Notes under the pieces: generated by a model
Database searches by the model: none
Seen by the model: only the letters and a program-made list of their open reading frames with translations
Told to the model about the DNA's origin: nothing
Program-made: the position numbers and the translations under genes
DNA from: Candidatus Nitrosocosmicus oleophilus
GTDB taxonomy: Archaea; Thermoproteota; Nitrososphaeria; Nitrososphaerales; Nitrososphaeraceae
Reading direction: 5' to 3'
DNA: 64,000 bases
NCBI RefSeq assembly: GCF_000802205.1
Contig: NZ_CP012850.1
Span: forward strand, 3,312,587-3,376,586
Part shown: piece by piece, positions 56,944 through 64,000 of the stretch
How positions within the stretch are numbered: position 1 is the first letter of the stretch
How the letters are laid out: each line of letters opens with the position of its first letter

Positions 56944-57011
56944 TTTATCTTTAGCTGTTGGTTATAGAGAGGGATAATTTGGCCAAGATAATCTTCTTAC
57001 AACACTTCACC

Positions 57012-57024
57012 CTCTTTATATACT
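57012..57024 (+). promoter_or_regulatory. TATA promoter of hydrolase paralog B
   Basis: TCTTTATATACTT, 22-30 bases before ATG 57044. Confidence 0.7.
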
Positions 57025-57043
57025 TCCTCGAGTGAAATTGCAT

Positions 57044-58081
57044 ATGTATAGTTATAGTAAGATAAGAAAAGATCATCTTTTCATGGTTGCAATAATATCA
57101 ACTCTAATTTTCTCAAGTATGACTATGGGCAATGGCTTTACTAATATAGTAAATGGTCAAACAAATACTACCCAAGCAAACTCCACCAATAATGTTACGG
57201 GCTTGGTAAATACACAATACATTCCAATTCAAAAAGTCCACGTTGGAGATATTGAAATGGCATACAAGATGTTTGGTAAAGGAGACCCTATTTTGCTTAT
57301 CAGTCCTGCACAGGCCGATATGAATTACTGGGAACCTTCCCTCATAGATACTCTTTCTGCAAATCACACGATAATTGTATTTGACAACCGCGGAGTTGGA
57401 AACACTTCCACTGGTATAAAGCCGTTCTCCATCCAACAATTTGCTAATGATACTGCTGGTTTACTAGACGCTCTGAAAATACAAAAGGCAGATGTTCTTG
57501 GCTATTCACTGGGTTCTTTCATAGCTCAACAGCTTGCCGTTACACATCCAGACAAGGTTAACAGACTTGTGCTTATTGCTACAACATGTGGTGGAAAAGA
57601 GAGTATTCCTCCTAGTCCTGAACCTCAAAAAAGGGTTATTGATGTTATAAATAGAATTGCAAATGATACGCCTGTCACTTCGCAGGAAGTAAAAGCACTT
57701 CTGTCTGATGGCTTGGGATCAGGATGGCTCAAACTGCATCCCAATTTCCTTGAAACCATACCTATCCCAGAAGTAAAAGATCTGTTCCCTAGTATTACTC
57801 CTGATAATAATTTAAAGCAGTTCAAAGCAGCACTAGACTGGGAGGCATCTAATTGGAATGGGGTTTGCGATGAGCTTAGAAAAATATCAATACCAACACT
57901 GATCATAACTGGAACCGATGATATAATCCCAACGCAAAATGCATTAATTATTGCAGGAAAGATCCCTGGAGCCTGGCTTATACAGATAAAAGATGCTGGC
58001 CATGCAATACCGATTCAATATCCGGCGGAGGTTGCTGAGATATTAAATACATTTCTAACGACTACTAGCCCAAACAATTGA
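57044..58081 (+). CDS. Membrane-anchored alpha/beta hydrolase, paralog B
   Basis: The protein (345 residues from ATG 57044, 349 from GTG 57032) has an N-terminal anchor, an Asn/Thr-rich linker, then GKGDPILLISPAQAD, IVFDNRGVGN, nucleophile GYSLGS, acid in GTDDIIP and the His in DAGHAIP. The oxyanion region differs from paralogs A and C (SPAQAD instead of HNGA), so substrate preference may differ. The promoter spacing supports ATG 57044. Confidence 0.85.
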   Translation: MYSYSKIRKDHLFMVAIISTLIFSSMTMGNGFTNIVNGQTNTTQANSTNNVTGLVNTQYIPIQKVHVGDIEMAYKMFGKGDPILLISPAQADMNYWEPSLIDTLSANHTIIVFDNRGVGNTSTGIKPFSIQQFANDTAGLLDALKIQKADVLGYSLGSFIAQQLAVTHPDKVNRLVLIATTCGGKESIPPSPEPQKRVIDVINRIANDTPVTSQEVKALLSDGLGSGWLKLHPNFLETIPIPEVKDLFPSITPDNNLKQFKAALDWEASNWNGVCDELRKISIPTLIITGTDDIIPTQNALIIAGKIPGAWLIQIKDAGHAIPIQYPAEVAEILNTFLTTTSPNN

Positions 58082-58139
58082 ACAGCCATTGAATGAAGCA
58101 TTTGGTTATCTAATTAACTTATCCTGATTAGATTGTAGA

Positions 58140-58256
58140 CAAGGGGGTTCAAATCAATCTCAAAAAGGTGCGAAGTGCGGGATTTGAACCCGCGATCCCT
58201 TCGCTTTATTGTAAAGTTCAAATCCCGAAAATAAAGAATGAGAATCCGCGATCCCT
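58140..58256 (+). repeat. tRNA T-arm-like repeat, longest copy
   Basis: Begins GGGGGTTCAAATCAATCTCA, then GTGCGAAGTGCGGGATTTGA, then a second half-repeat AAAGTTCAAATCCCG and GAATCCGCGATCCCTC. It sits between paralogs B and C. Confidence 0.85.
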
Positions 58257-58320
58257 CTATCTTTAGTTATTGGTCACAGAGATGGATAATTTGATCGATA
58301 GTGTTCACACAAGACTTCAC

Positions 58321-58333
58321 CCTCTTTATATAC
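58321..58333 (+). promoter_or_regulatory. TATA promoter of hydrolase paralog C
   Basis: CCTCTTTATATAC, about 25-29 bases before ATG 58354. It lies inside the longer GTG-started frame, which argues for the ATG. Confidence 0.75.
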
Positions 58334-58353
58334 TCCGTCGAGTGACAGTGGTT

Positions 58354-59385
58354 ATGAATAATAGTAGACAGGTAAGAAAAGGCTATCTTTTCATTATAGT
58401 ATTCATTTCTGCTATAATTTTCTCAAGTATGACTATGGGCAATGGCTTTACTAATACAGTGAACGGTCAAACAAATGCTACTCAGGCCAATTCAAGCAAT
58501 ACTAACAATTTGGTAAATACACAAGACATCCCATTAGAAAAAGTCCGTGTTGGAGATATTGAAATGGCATATAAAATGTTTGGTAAAGGTGATCCCTTGA
58601 TACTTCACAATGGTGCTTCTGATAACATGGATGCTTGGGATCCAGCCCTTCTCACTAGGCTAGCATCAAATCACACAGTAATTATTTTTGATAGTCGTGG
58701 AATCGGAAATACCACTGCAGGGACCGAGCCATATTCTATACAATTACTTGGTAATGATACTGCTGGTTTAATGGATGCTTTGAAAATACAAAAAGCAAAC
58801 GTTCTTGGATATTCTTTGGGTACATACATAACGCAACAATTTGCAATTACGCATCCTGATAAGGTTAGTAGTATTATACTTATTGCTGGTTCCTGTGGTG
58901 GGAAAGATGGTATACCTCGACCTGCTGAGTTTGACAAATTACAAGCAGATATTGTAAACAAAACCCAAAATAATATACCTGTATCTCAGGATGAACTGAA
59001 GTCGCTTGTAACGGCCTCATTAGGACCGGGTTGGATAAAACTACACCCAGAATCTGCAGCGATTCCAGAAAACATTACATTCCAGCAAATGAAACCTAGT
59101 GTTTCACCTGAAACATTGAATAATCAGAAGAACGCTGGATTTGCTTGGGTGGCTTCCGACTGGAATGGTGCTTGTGACGACCTTGCAAAGATAAACAAGC
59201 CTCTGTTAGTTATAGCAGGAACAGACGATAATCTCTACGTCCCGCATGAAAACTCTTTGGTCATTGCAAATAAAGTTCCAGGAGCCTGGCTAGTACAGAT
59301 AAAAGATGCTAGTCATGCCGTTCCTGATCAATATCCAGAGGAAGTCGGTAAAATAATAGAAACATTCTTGTCGACTATAAAGTAA
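58354..59385 (+). CDS. Membrane-anchored alpha/beta hydrolase, paralog C
   Basis: The 343-residue protein (ATG 58354, MNNSRQVRKGYLFIIVFISA) has the same layout as paralog A: anchor, linker, GDPLILHNGASDNMDAW, IIFDSRGIGN, nucleophile GYSLGT, acid in GTDDNLYVP and His in DASHAVP. The last codons match the remnant at 49647-49752. GTG 58270 would add 28 unlikely residues before the TATA box. It is probably a duplicate of paralog A rather than of B. Confidence 0.85.
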   Translation: MNNSRQVRKGYLFIIVFISAIIFSSMTMGNGFTNTVNGQTNATQANSSNTNNLVNTQDIPLEKVRVGDIEMAYKMFGKGDPLILHNGASDNMDAWDPALLTRLASNHTVIIFDSRGIGNTTAGTEPYSIQLLGNDTAGLMDALKIQKANVLGYSLGTYITQQFAITHPDKVSSIILIAGSCGGKDGIPRPAEFDKLQADIVNKTQNNIPVSQDELKSLVTASLGPGWIKLHPESAAIPENITFQQMKPSVSPETLNNQKNAGFAWVASDWNGACDDLAKINKPLLVIAGTDDNLYVPHENSLVIANKVPGAWLVQIKDASHAVPDQYPEEVGKIIETFLSTIK

Positions 59386-59437
59386 AGGTGACCAAGCAGG
59401 AAAGAAGAATCCGACATTAATTTTTGTACACCATCTT

Positions 59438-59550
59438 GACAAGCGGGTTCAAATCAATCATAAAAAAGTGCGAAGTGCGGGATTTGAACCCGCGATCCCT
59501 TTGCTTTATTGTATGGTTCAAATCCCAAAAATGAAAGAGGAAATCCAGTG
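59438..59550 (+). repeat. tRNA T-arm-like repeat, full copy
   Basis: TTGACAAGCGGGTTCAAATC, spacer, AAGTGCGAAGTGCGGGATTT GAACCCGCGATCCC, then TGGTTCAAATCCC. It directly follows paralog C and closely matches 49806-49869. Confidence 0.85.
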
Positions 59551-59819
59551 ATTCCATGTCCGCAACAATTCCTATATTATAACTAAGATATTAACTGAAT
59601 ATTGTCTTTGGTTGAACGTTCTTTCAAGAAATGTTATCTCTGTTTTTGAGGAATAACATAGAACGAAAGACAAAGGTAAAAGATCTTTCGGAGTATGATA
59701 AGCAGCCAAGGCCATATGCCGACTAATTCTTGTAACAAAATTCATTAAACTTTTACCACATTAATTATTTAATGTAAATTCTGGAGAATGCTTAACTATC
59801 TTTTATGGGGTTTCTTTTC

Positions 59820-60123
59820 ATGAAATTTGAAGCTAAGGTTATGATTCTATCCACTTTGTTGATTTTAATCTCAGTTAGTTTATCAAGTATCGGATATACA
59901 TTTGCTCAATGAGGTGATTATTTAGGTCAAAATGAAGATGCTAATGAAGCATCTCAAAGTAAATCAAGTTTCAGAAACTAATCAAAATAGTATGTGTGTA
60001 TTGGATAAAAGCACATCTCTTAGTTGTAATAATTTATCAGGTCAGAGGATTGGTTCCGGTCAACAGGGTGAACCAGGACCAGGATCGCAGGTCAAGTTTG
60101 CCCGAGCAGGGCGAGGACCATAA
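59820..60123 (+). pseudogene. Broken gene for a secreted protein
   Basis: ATG 59820 encodes a signal peptide (MKFEAKVMILSTLLILISVS, ending YTFAQ) and stops at TGA directly after it. The frame then stays protein-like (GDYLGQNEDANEASQSKSS) for a short run; a second frame gives SCNNLSGQRIGSGQQGEPGP and ends at 60123. One nonsense codon and one frameshift separate signal and mature part. Same protein type as 232-770. Confidence 0.6.
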
Positions 60124-60243
60124 CAATCGAATATTTTCATCAATTAGTATGTCGAAAAGATTTACTTTGTCTTAAATTATTAGAGTATTAGAGTATTAGA
60201 ATCTATGACAAAATCTCAAATACTTCTACCATGTTAAATTATT

Positions 60244-60912
60244 ATGGATATTACAAATCATATCCAAAATAGTACAAATCCGTGGCATAAACAAATTACT
60301 AAACAAGGCCTTGTTAATTTAAAGATAGTATCGATTAGTATTATCGCAATACTACTAACCATTGTACTGATTTCAGGTTCAATAGTATCATCAAATGTTT
60401 TTGCAGCAAAAAGTCCCTCTCCAAGAGATGTTTGTAATGTATTTTCAGGTGGTACTTGTTCTTGTGGTAATAACATTGAGGACCTTACTGCAACATGTTG
60501 TACGGTTACGCCCGGTTCAACTCCCGGAAATGATATAATGATATGTGAACGATGTTCTATCAACACTAATACTGGTGAAAATTATAACTGTGAAGTTAGT
60601 CGAAAATCGCCAACAACAGGTGAAACAAACTTTCCTAATAATGAAGGTATATTAGAACAACCGTCACAAAAACATAATCCAAAAGATAATGCCAAAGTTC
60701 CAAACAATAATGGGGTTATAGAACAAAATTCTATATTGTCTAACAATCCAACATCCAATCAAAACAATCCTAAACAATTACAGCAAACTAATAATGAACA
60801 ATTAGCAAAAAGCAGTAACAATAACAATAAAGATAATTCACCAACATCTCCTCCTTGCCCAAATAAAGGACCAATACCTCCTAACTGTACACTAAAACCT
60901 ATCTTCAAGTAA
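60244..60912 (+). CDS. Secreted Cys-rich protein with Asn-rich tail and GVIEQ-type motifs
   Basis: The 222-residue protein has a signal segment (IVSISIIAILLTIVLISGSI, cleavage near VFAA), then a Cys-rich domain with about ten cysteines (SPRDVCNVF, GTCSCGNN, TATCCTVT, CERCSINT, NYNCEVSR), an NN-rich tail with short NEGILEQ and NNGVIEQ motifs, and two C-terminal cysteines. The Cys-rich domain is shared with 61516-61981; tail motifs also recur at 61986-62492. Probably a disulfide-rich surface or secreted protein. Confidence 0.75.
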   Translation: MDITNHIQNSTNPWHKQITKQGLVNLKIVSISIIAILLTIVLISGSIVSSNVFAAKSPSPRDVCNVFSGGTCSCGNNIEDLTATCCTVTPGSTPGNDIMICERCSINTNTGENYNCEVSRKSPTTGETNFPNNEGILEQPSQKHNPKDNAKVPNNNGVIEQNSILSNNPTSNQNNPKQLQQTNNEQLAKSSNNNNKDNSPTSPPCPNKGPIPPNCTLKPIFK

Positions 60913-61101
60913 TGGAGTTTTAAATCTATATTATGTTAAGACTGCCATTTTGCTAATGAGAGATGAATTAGAATTGAATTTTACGAAAAGTTTGAGTGAT
61001 TGTATCCAATGATAAGTTGAATGTTTAATTTTGGAGATGATTATGTTAATTTGCTCTCTTATCCCCCAACTACCTCTATATAATAAAAGTAATTCTCCAT
61101 C

Positions 61102-61376
61102 GATGGCTACAAGTTTTATCCAATTCCAATAGATATACATTTGGGAATAATCAAAATCCCTACTGAAGAGATTTTAGATGATTTTGGGATAAACACTACT
61201 GAAACTGTGATAGTGGGAACTGACAGACGAGATGTTCGTAATTAGTTACAAGAACACTTTGCAAGGGACTTTCTTAGATATGGTAAATTAAAGAACCAGA
61301 AATTAGACATCTGGACTACAAAACTAAACAAGGGTGGTCAAGGAAGAGAAGACATATCAAGACTGAGCCTAGTTGA
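61102..61376 (+). pseudogene. Decayed copy of the 102-residue hypothetical gene
   Basis: The frame keeps GYKFYPIPIDIHLGIIKIPT, then EEILDDFGINTTETVIVGTD, as in 54482-54790, and the end RHIKTEPS before TGA 61374-61376. A TAG interrupts it after DVRN and a frameshift lies near 61300. No ATG start remains in place. Confidence 0.75.
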
Positions 61377-61515
61377 GAAATTGAATCGTGGTCTTAAAAT
61401 TCTAAATCAAACTCACTTTAATAACATACAAATGTCCTTTCTGTTGTATCGATTTAATTAGGTGGAGTCTCTCTACCCTCTCATGATACACCATTCGACT
61501 CTACTACTGGTTTGA

Positions 61516-61981
61516 TCAGTTATTATCCTCATTAAATGTACCCGTTGTTGTAGTAGTATTATCGAAATTACTTCCTTTGTCAAAATTGTGTTCTCCTCCT
61601 CCTTCTTGTTCAAAGATTCCACCTACAGTATTGTTATCTGGAAGATCTGTCTGGCTAGGGAATTTAATACTATCTTCTGGATGGCAATTAATATAGTCAC
61701 CCGTTGTAAGATCTATATCACATATATCACAATATTGGCGTCCAGAGTTATCATTAGTGCAACATCTTGCGTTACCTTCTGTAGTTAAAGAATCACACCG
61801 ACATAGATATTGGTTAATTTTACATACATCTCTAGGTGATCTTTTTTTCTGCAAGGGCGCCCGATACCAAAGAACTTGAAATCAATCCGATAGTTATCAT
61901 GATTGTTATAGTGACCGTCATCATCGGTATCAGAGAATTATTTTGGGTTGGCTTAATTTTCCTGAAGGATTTCATTTTCAT
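61516..61981 (-). pseudogene. Secreted Cys-rich gene, signal peptide and body split in an A run
   Basis: ATG 61981 encodes a good signal peptide (MKMKSFRKIKPTQNNSLIPM through GLISSSLVSGALAEKK) and then stops. The body (RSPRDVCKINQYLCRCDSLT, RCCTNDNSGRQYCDICDIDL, ending at 61516) is in another phase. They meet in a seven-A run; one fewer A would join them as ALAEKRSPRDVC, just like the intact relative at 60244-60912 (SPRDVC). The tail includes VGGIFEQ and an Asn/Thr-rich end. Could be a sequencing error, phase variation or a mutation. Confidence 0.7.
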
Positions 61982-61985
61982 CAAC

Positions 61986-62492
61986 CTATTGATTGAATAC
62001 TCCACCATTGTTGTTGGGGTCTATCCCTTTTGAATTGTCTTGATTGCTAGACTCACTATTATCGTTAAAGGTTCCACCTGTAGATGGGTCTATCCCTTTT
62101 GGAAGATCTGAGTTGCTTGAACCATCATTATCACTTAAGACTCCGCCACTGTCTTTAGGATTGGTAGTATCACCGCCTTTGTCTTCTCTAACAGGATAAG
62201 CGGGTCCGCAGTTGCTCGGGGGGTGCGTATTGTCACATTTGGTACACCAGCCGTTAGTTGTACCAATTTCATGTGCACAACATACCACTTTACCTATTGT
62301 TCCACTATCTGGAATACGACCGCAATTATAAGGAGTCATATTTCGTGCATCACTATGACCAACAATTGATGCACTTGTGAGGAGAATAATTGGAATCAAA
62401 ACTATATTAAGATTGTTAAAAGAGTGGTTTGGGGAATTGTTAATTCCTTCATGTTTGGTGTCATCAAAAAGATAATATATAAATATTGCCAA
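61986..62492 (-). CDS. Secreted Cys-rich protein with GGVFNQ tail
   Basis: The 168-residue protein has a hydrophobic N-terminal segment (NLNIVLIPIILLTSASIVGH), a Cys-rich part (YNCGRIP, VVCCAHE, WCTKCDNTHPPSNCGP), and an Asn/Ser/Gly-rich tail with repeats of SxGGVLSD, TGGTFND and SKGIDP and a C-terminal GGVFNQ. The end resembles the GIFEQ/GVIEQ motifs of its two neighbours. It follows the split gene with only a four-base gap, so the pair may form one transcript. Confidence 0.75.
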   Translation of the reverse strand: MAIFIYYLFDDTKHEGINNSPNHSFNNLNIVLIPIILLTSASIVGHSDARNMTPYNCGRIPDSGTIGKVVCCAHEIGTTNGWCTKCDNTHPPSNCGPAYPVREDKGGDTTNPKDSGGVLSDNDGSSNSDLPKGIDPSTGGTFNDNSESSNQDNSKGIDPNNNGGVFNQ

Positions 62493-62824
62493 TTATTTGC
62501 AAAAACTCTAAGAATCTTAGAGTCGTAGAATTAATTGTCGTCTAGATCTTAGATATAATGCGATTCAATTTGTATATACAAGCTAATATGAAAGAAAGGT
62601 ATGAGTATTATATCAAACTTTGTCCAACAGGTTATTTAGTTAATAAGTGATATATGCAATAAGAATACAATTATATTATCTGTTACTCCTTTACAATATT
62701 AATCGTCGAGTAGCTTTCGTCAAGCTACCTATTTTATTTGTGTTAAATCTGTTTAGTCAACTACAATACTATAATAAACGACAATTAATTGTCTTAGAGT
62801 ATAAAACTTGGGAAAACAATCACC
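62493..62824. other. Intergenic, no gene seen
   Basis: About 330 bases. An open frame on the plus strand (62647-62841) is hydrophobic, Tyr/Leu-rich and lacks relatives, so I do not call it. Confidence 0.3.
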
Positions 62825-63190
62825 TTAGATTGATTCTCTAATGCACCTCTCAATTTTATACTTGTGTTCCTCAAAATAGTTTACTATTCTTTTTACTGCA
62901 TAGTTTGGCAATCTCATATTAGAGTTTAATAATGCTGATTCTACTTTATTTGATAATTCTAGAAAGTCATTAGGATAGTCTACATTACACTACTCTCATC
63001 GAGAAAGTCAATTTCCAAATGGTCTTTGAAACCAATTATCTTATTAACTCCCACCTTTCGCATACCTGAATCAATTTTCAGAATAAATGATACATTATCA
63101 GGTGACATTTCTATCAACTCTTTGCTCAACATGTCTTGAGTAAAATCTTGGACGTAGTTCTTTGTTCTAATTAATACTCTACTAAGTCAT
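62825..63190 (-). pseudogene. Frameshifted soluble-protein remnant
   Basis: On the minus strand the phase reads KNYVQDFTQDMLSKELIEMS, then VSFILKIDSGMRKVGVNKII and DFLDESS, followed by stops. The next phase continues DYPNDFLELSNKVESALLNS, RLPNYAVKRIVNYFEEH and ends at 62825. The product is helical and charged; family unknown. No start codon was found upstream. Confidence 0.5.
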
Positions 63191-63199
63191 CCAGGCAAA

Positions 63200-63390
63200 T
63201 TAGTGAAATACTATCGGCTTTAGGCCATGGGGTAAATTAGGTGCTGGTCCAATAGTTATTGTAGCACTACTTAACACTGATACGTCATCTGAACCAAAAT
63301 TCCGTACATACATGTAATTGTTATTAGGATTATATTGGAAGCCGCTTGGAAAATCACCCACGTTAATGGTTTTAGTTACCGAAGTTGATT
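63200..63390 (-). pseudogene. YVTN beta-propeller remnant
   Basis: The minus-strand frame reads SVTKTINVGDFPSGFQYNPN, NNYMYVRNFGSDDVSVLSSA and ends near 63200. This is one blade of a YVTN-type surface propeller. Nothing else of the gene is in the window on this side. Confidence 0.6.
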
Positions 63391-63436
63391 GACTTTTATT
63401 CTAACAATCATTGTTTGTTTATATATAGCAGGTTTA

Positions 63437-64000
63437 TTGCTATTGTTAATGCTTTTAATAAGATTTAAGCGAAAACCCTTGATAGTTTTAGGTATATTTT
63501 TTGGTATTTTCTTAATTTTGTCAGCATATTTATCGTCGTTTGGTTCATCTGTATTTCAAAATGCGTTGGCACAGTCTGATATTCAAACGGTCAAATATAG
63601 AAACCTAACACTAGATCTTGGTAACGGAATAACTACTAATGCTCAGTTATCTTACCCCGCCATAGGTAAAGGCCCATTCCCAGCGGTGTTACTTATTCCT
63701 GGCTCAGGTGCGGTAGACATGAATGAAACCTTGACTATAGATACTAAACCATTCTGGCAGATATCTCAATATCTTTCCGAGAGGGGATTTGCGGTACTAA
63801 AGTTTGATAAAAGAGGTGTAGGTGAAAGTTTTACTATTTTAAACCCAAATGTATGGGGAAATAATACCGTCAATGATCAAATTCAAGATAGCAAAAAAGC
63901 CTTGAATGTTCTCGTACAGCAGCCTGAAGTAGATCCAAATAGGATAAGCATAATTGGTCATAGCGAAGGTACATTGTATGCTCCAAGAGTAGCAGTGGAT
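63437..64000 (+). CDS. Secreted alpha/beta hydrolase, GHSEG family, cut by the window edge
   Basis: TTG 63437 opens a frame of 188 codons to the window end, so the 3' part is missing. It is a close paralog of 43043-44290: signal or anchor segment LIVLGIFFGIFLILSAYLSS, then KYRNLTLDLGNGITTNAQLS, PAVLLIPGSGAVDMNE, FDKRGVGES and the nucleophile elbow GHSEG with Ser followed by TLYAPRVAVD. The TATA box TTTATATATA lies about 20 bases before the start. The acid and His would lie beyond 64000. Confidence 0.8.
   Translation, partial: MLLLMLLIRFKRKPLIVLGIFFGIFLILSAYLSSFGSSVFQNALAQSDIQTVKYRNLTLDLGNGITTNAQLSYPAIGKGPFPAVLLIPGSGAVDMNETLTIDTKPFWQISQYLSERGFAVLKFDKRGVGESFTILNPNVWGNNTVNDQIQDSKKALNVLVQQPEVDPNRISIIGHSEGTLYAPRVAVD

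Noticed and set aside
49806-59550. True tRNA genes
   Set aside because: Only a T-arm and 3' end are present; no anticodon or D-arm can be drawn upstream on the minus strand.
62647-62841. Protein gene on the plus strand
   Set aside because: Tyr/Leu-rich, overlaps the end of the minus-strand remnant, no motifs.

Overview
The window is AT-rich archaeal DNA and looks like a mesophilic ammonia-oxidising thaumarchaeon of the Nitrososphaerales. A Candidatus Nitrosocosmicus-like genome is my best guess, not a proven assignment. The grounds are TATA boxes placed 22-30 bases before many start codons (leaderless transcripts), frequent TTG/GTG starts, small zinc-ribbon proteins of thaumarchaeal type, many short secreted proteins, and no bacterial-type ribosome binding sites. 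I found no rRNA gene, intact tRNA gene or CRISPR array.

Layout. Positions 1-14 kb hold small secreted and cytosolic proteins mixed with broken genes: a secreted protein, a sensor histidine kinase, a ZIP metal transporter and a proteasome-like fragment. From 14 to 22 kb come a CopC-like copper protein, a 16-bp minisatellite, an FMN reductase, a 667-bp IS6-like insertion sequence, a broken NmrA-like gene and several small proteins. From 22.3 to 23.5 kb there is a 65-bp inverted-repeat pair around almost empty DNA, followed by a hairpin-rich stretch. From 23.7 to 31.7 kb a six-gene minus-strand operon encodes a membrane complex related to group 4 hydrogenases and complex I. Its large subunit has lost all four cysteines that hold the NiFe site, so it is an energy-converting-hydrogenase-related (Ehr-type) complex. 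A winged-helix regulator gene is divergent from it, and a decayed copy of the first operon gene lies 2 kb upstream.

From 34 to 39 kb there are a MEDS-type sensory protein, beta-propeller remnants, the second identical IS copy, and a 577-residue helix-turn-helix/coiled-coil protein with four short repeats just upstream of its TATA box. From 39.8 to 64 kb there is an expansion of secreted or membrane-anchored alpha/beta hydrolases (two families, six genes and one remnant), orphan sensor-domain genes broken by frameshifts, a thioredoxin, SnoaL-like and SRPBCC proteins, and a cluster of secreted cysteine-rich, Asn-rich proteins.

Two themes run through the window. First, at least 17 short intergenic repeats resemble the T-arm and 3' end of a tRNA. 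All are in the same orientation, many lie at gene ends, and the full form adds an inverted partner that would make a 13-bp hairpin. Second, gene decay is unusually frequent: more than a dozen genes carry frameshifts or in-frame stops. Several frameshifts lie in runs of A and could be sequencing errors, but the nonsense codons and truncated duplicates cannot be explained that way. The best candidate for a little-described system is the Ehr-type complex, whose small subunit carries an N-terminal extension with a degenerate ferredoxin motif.
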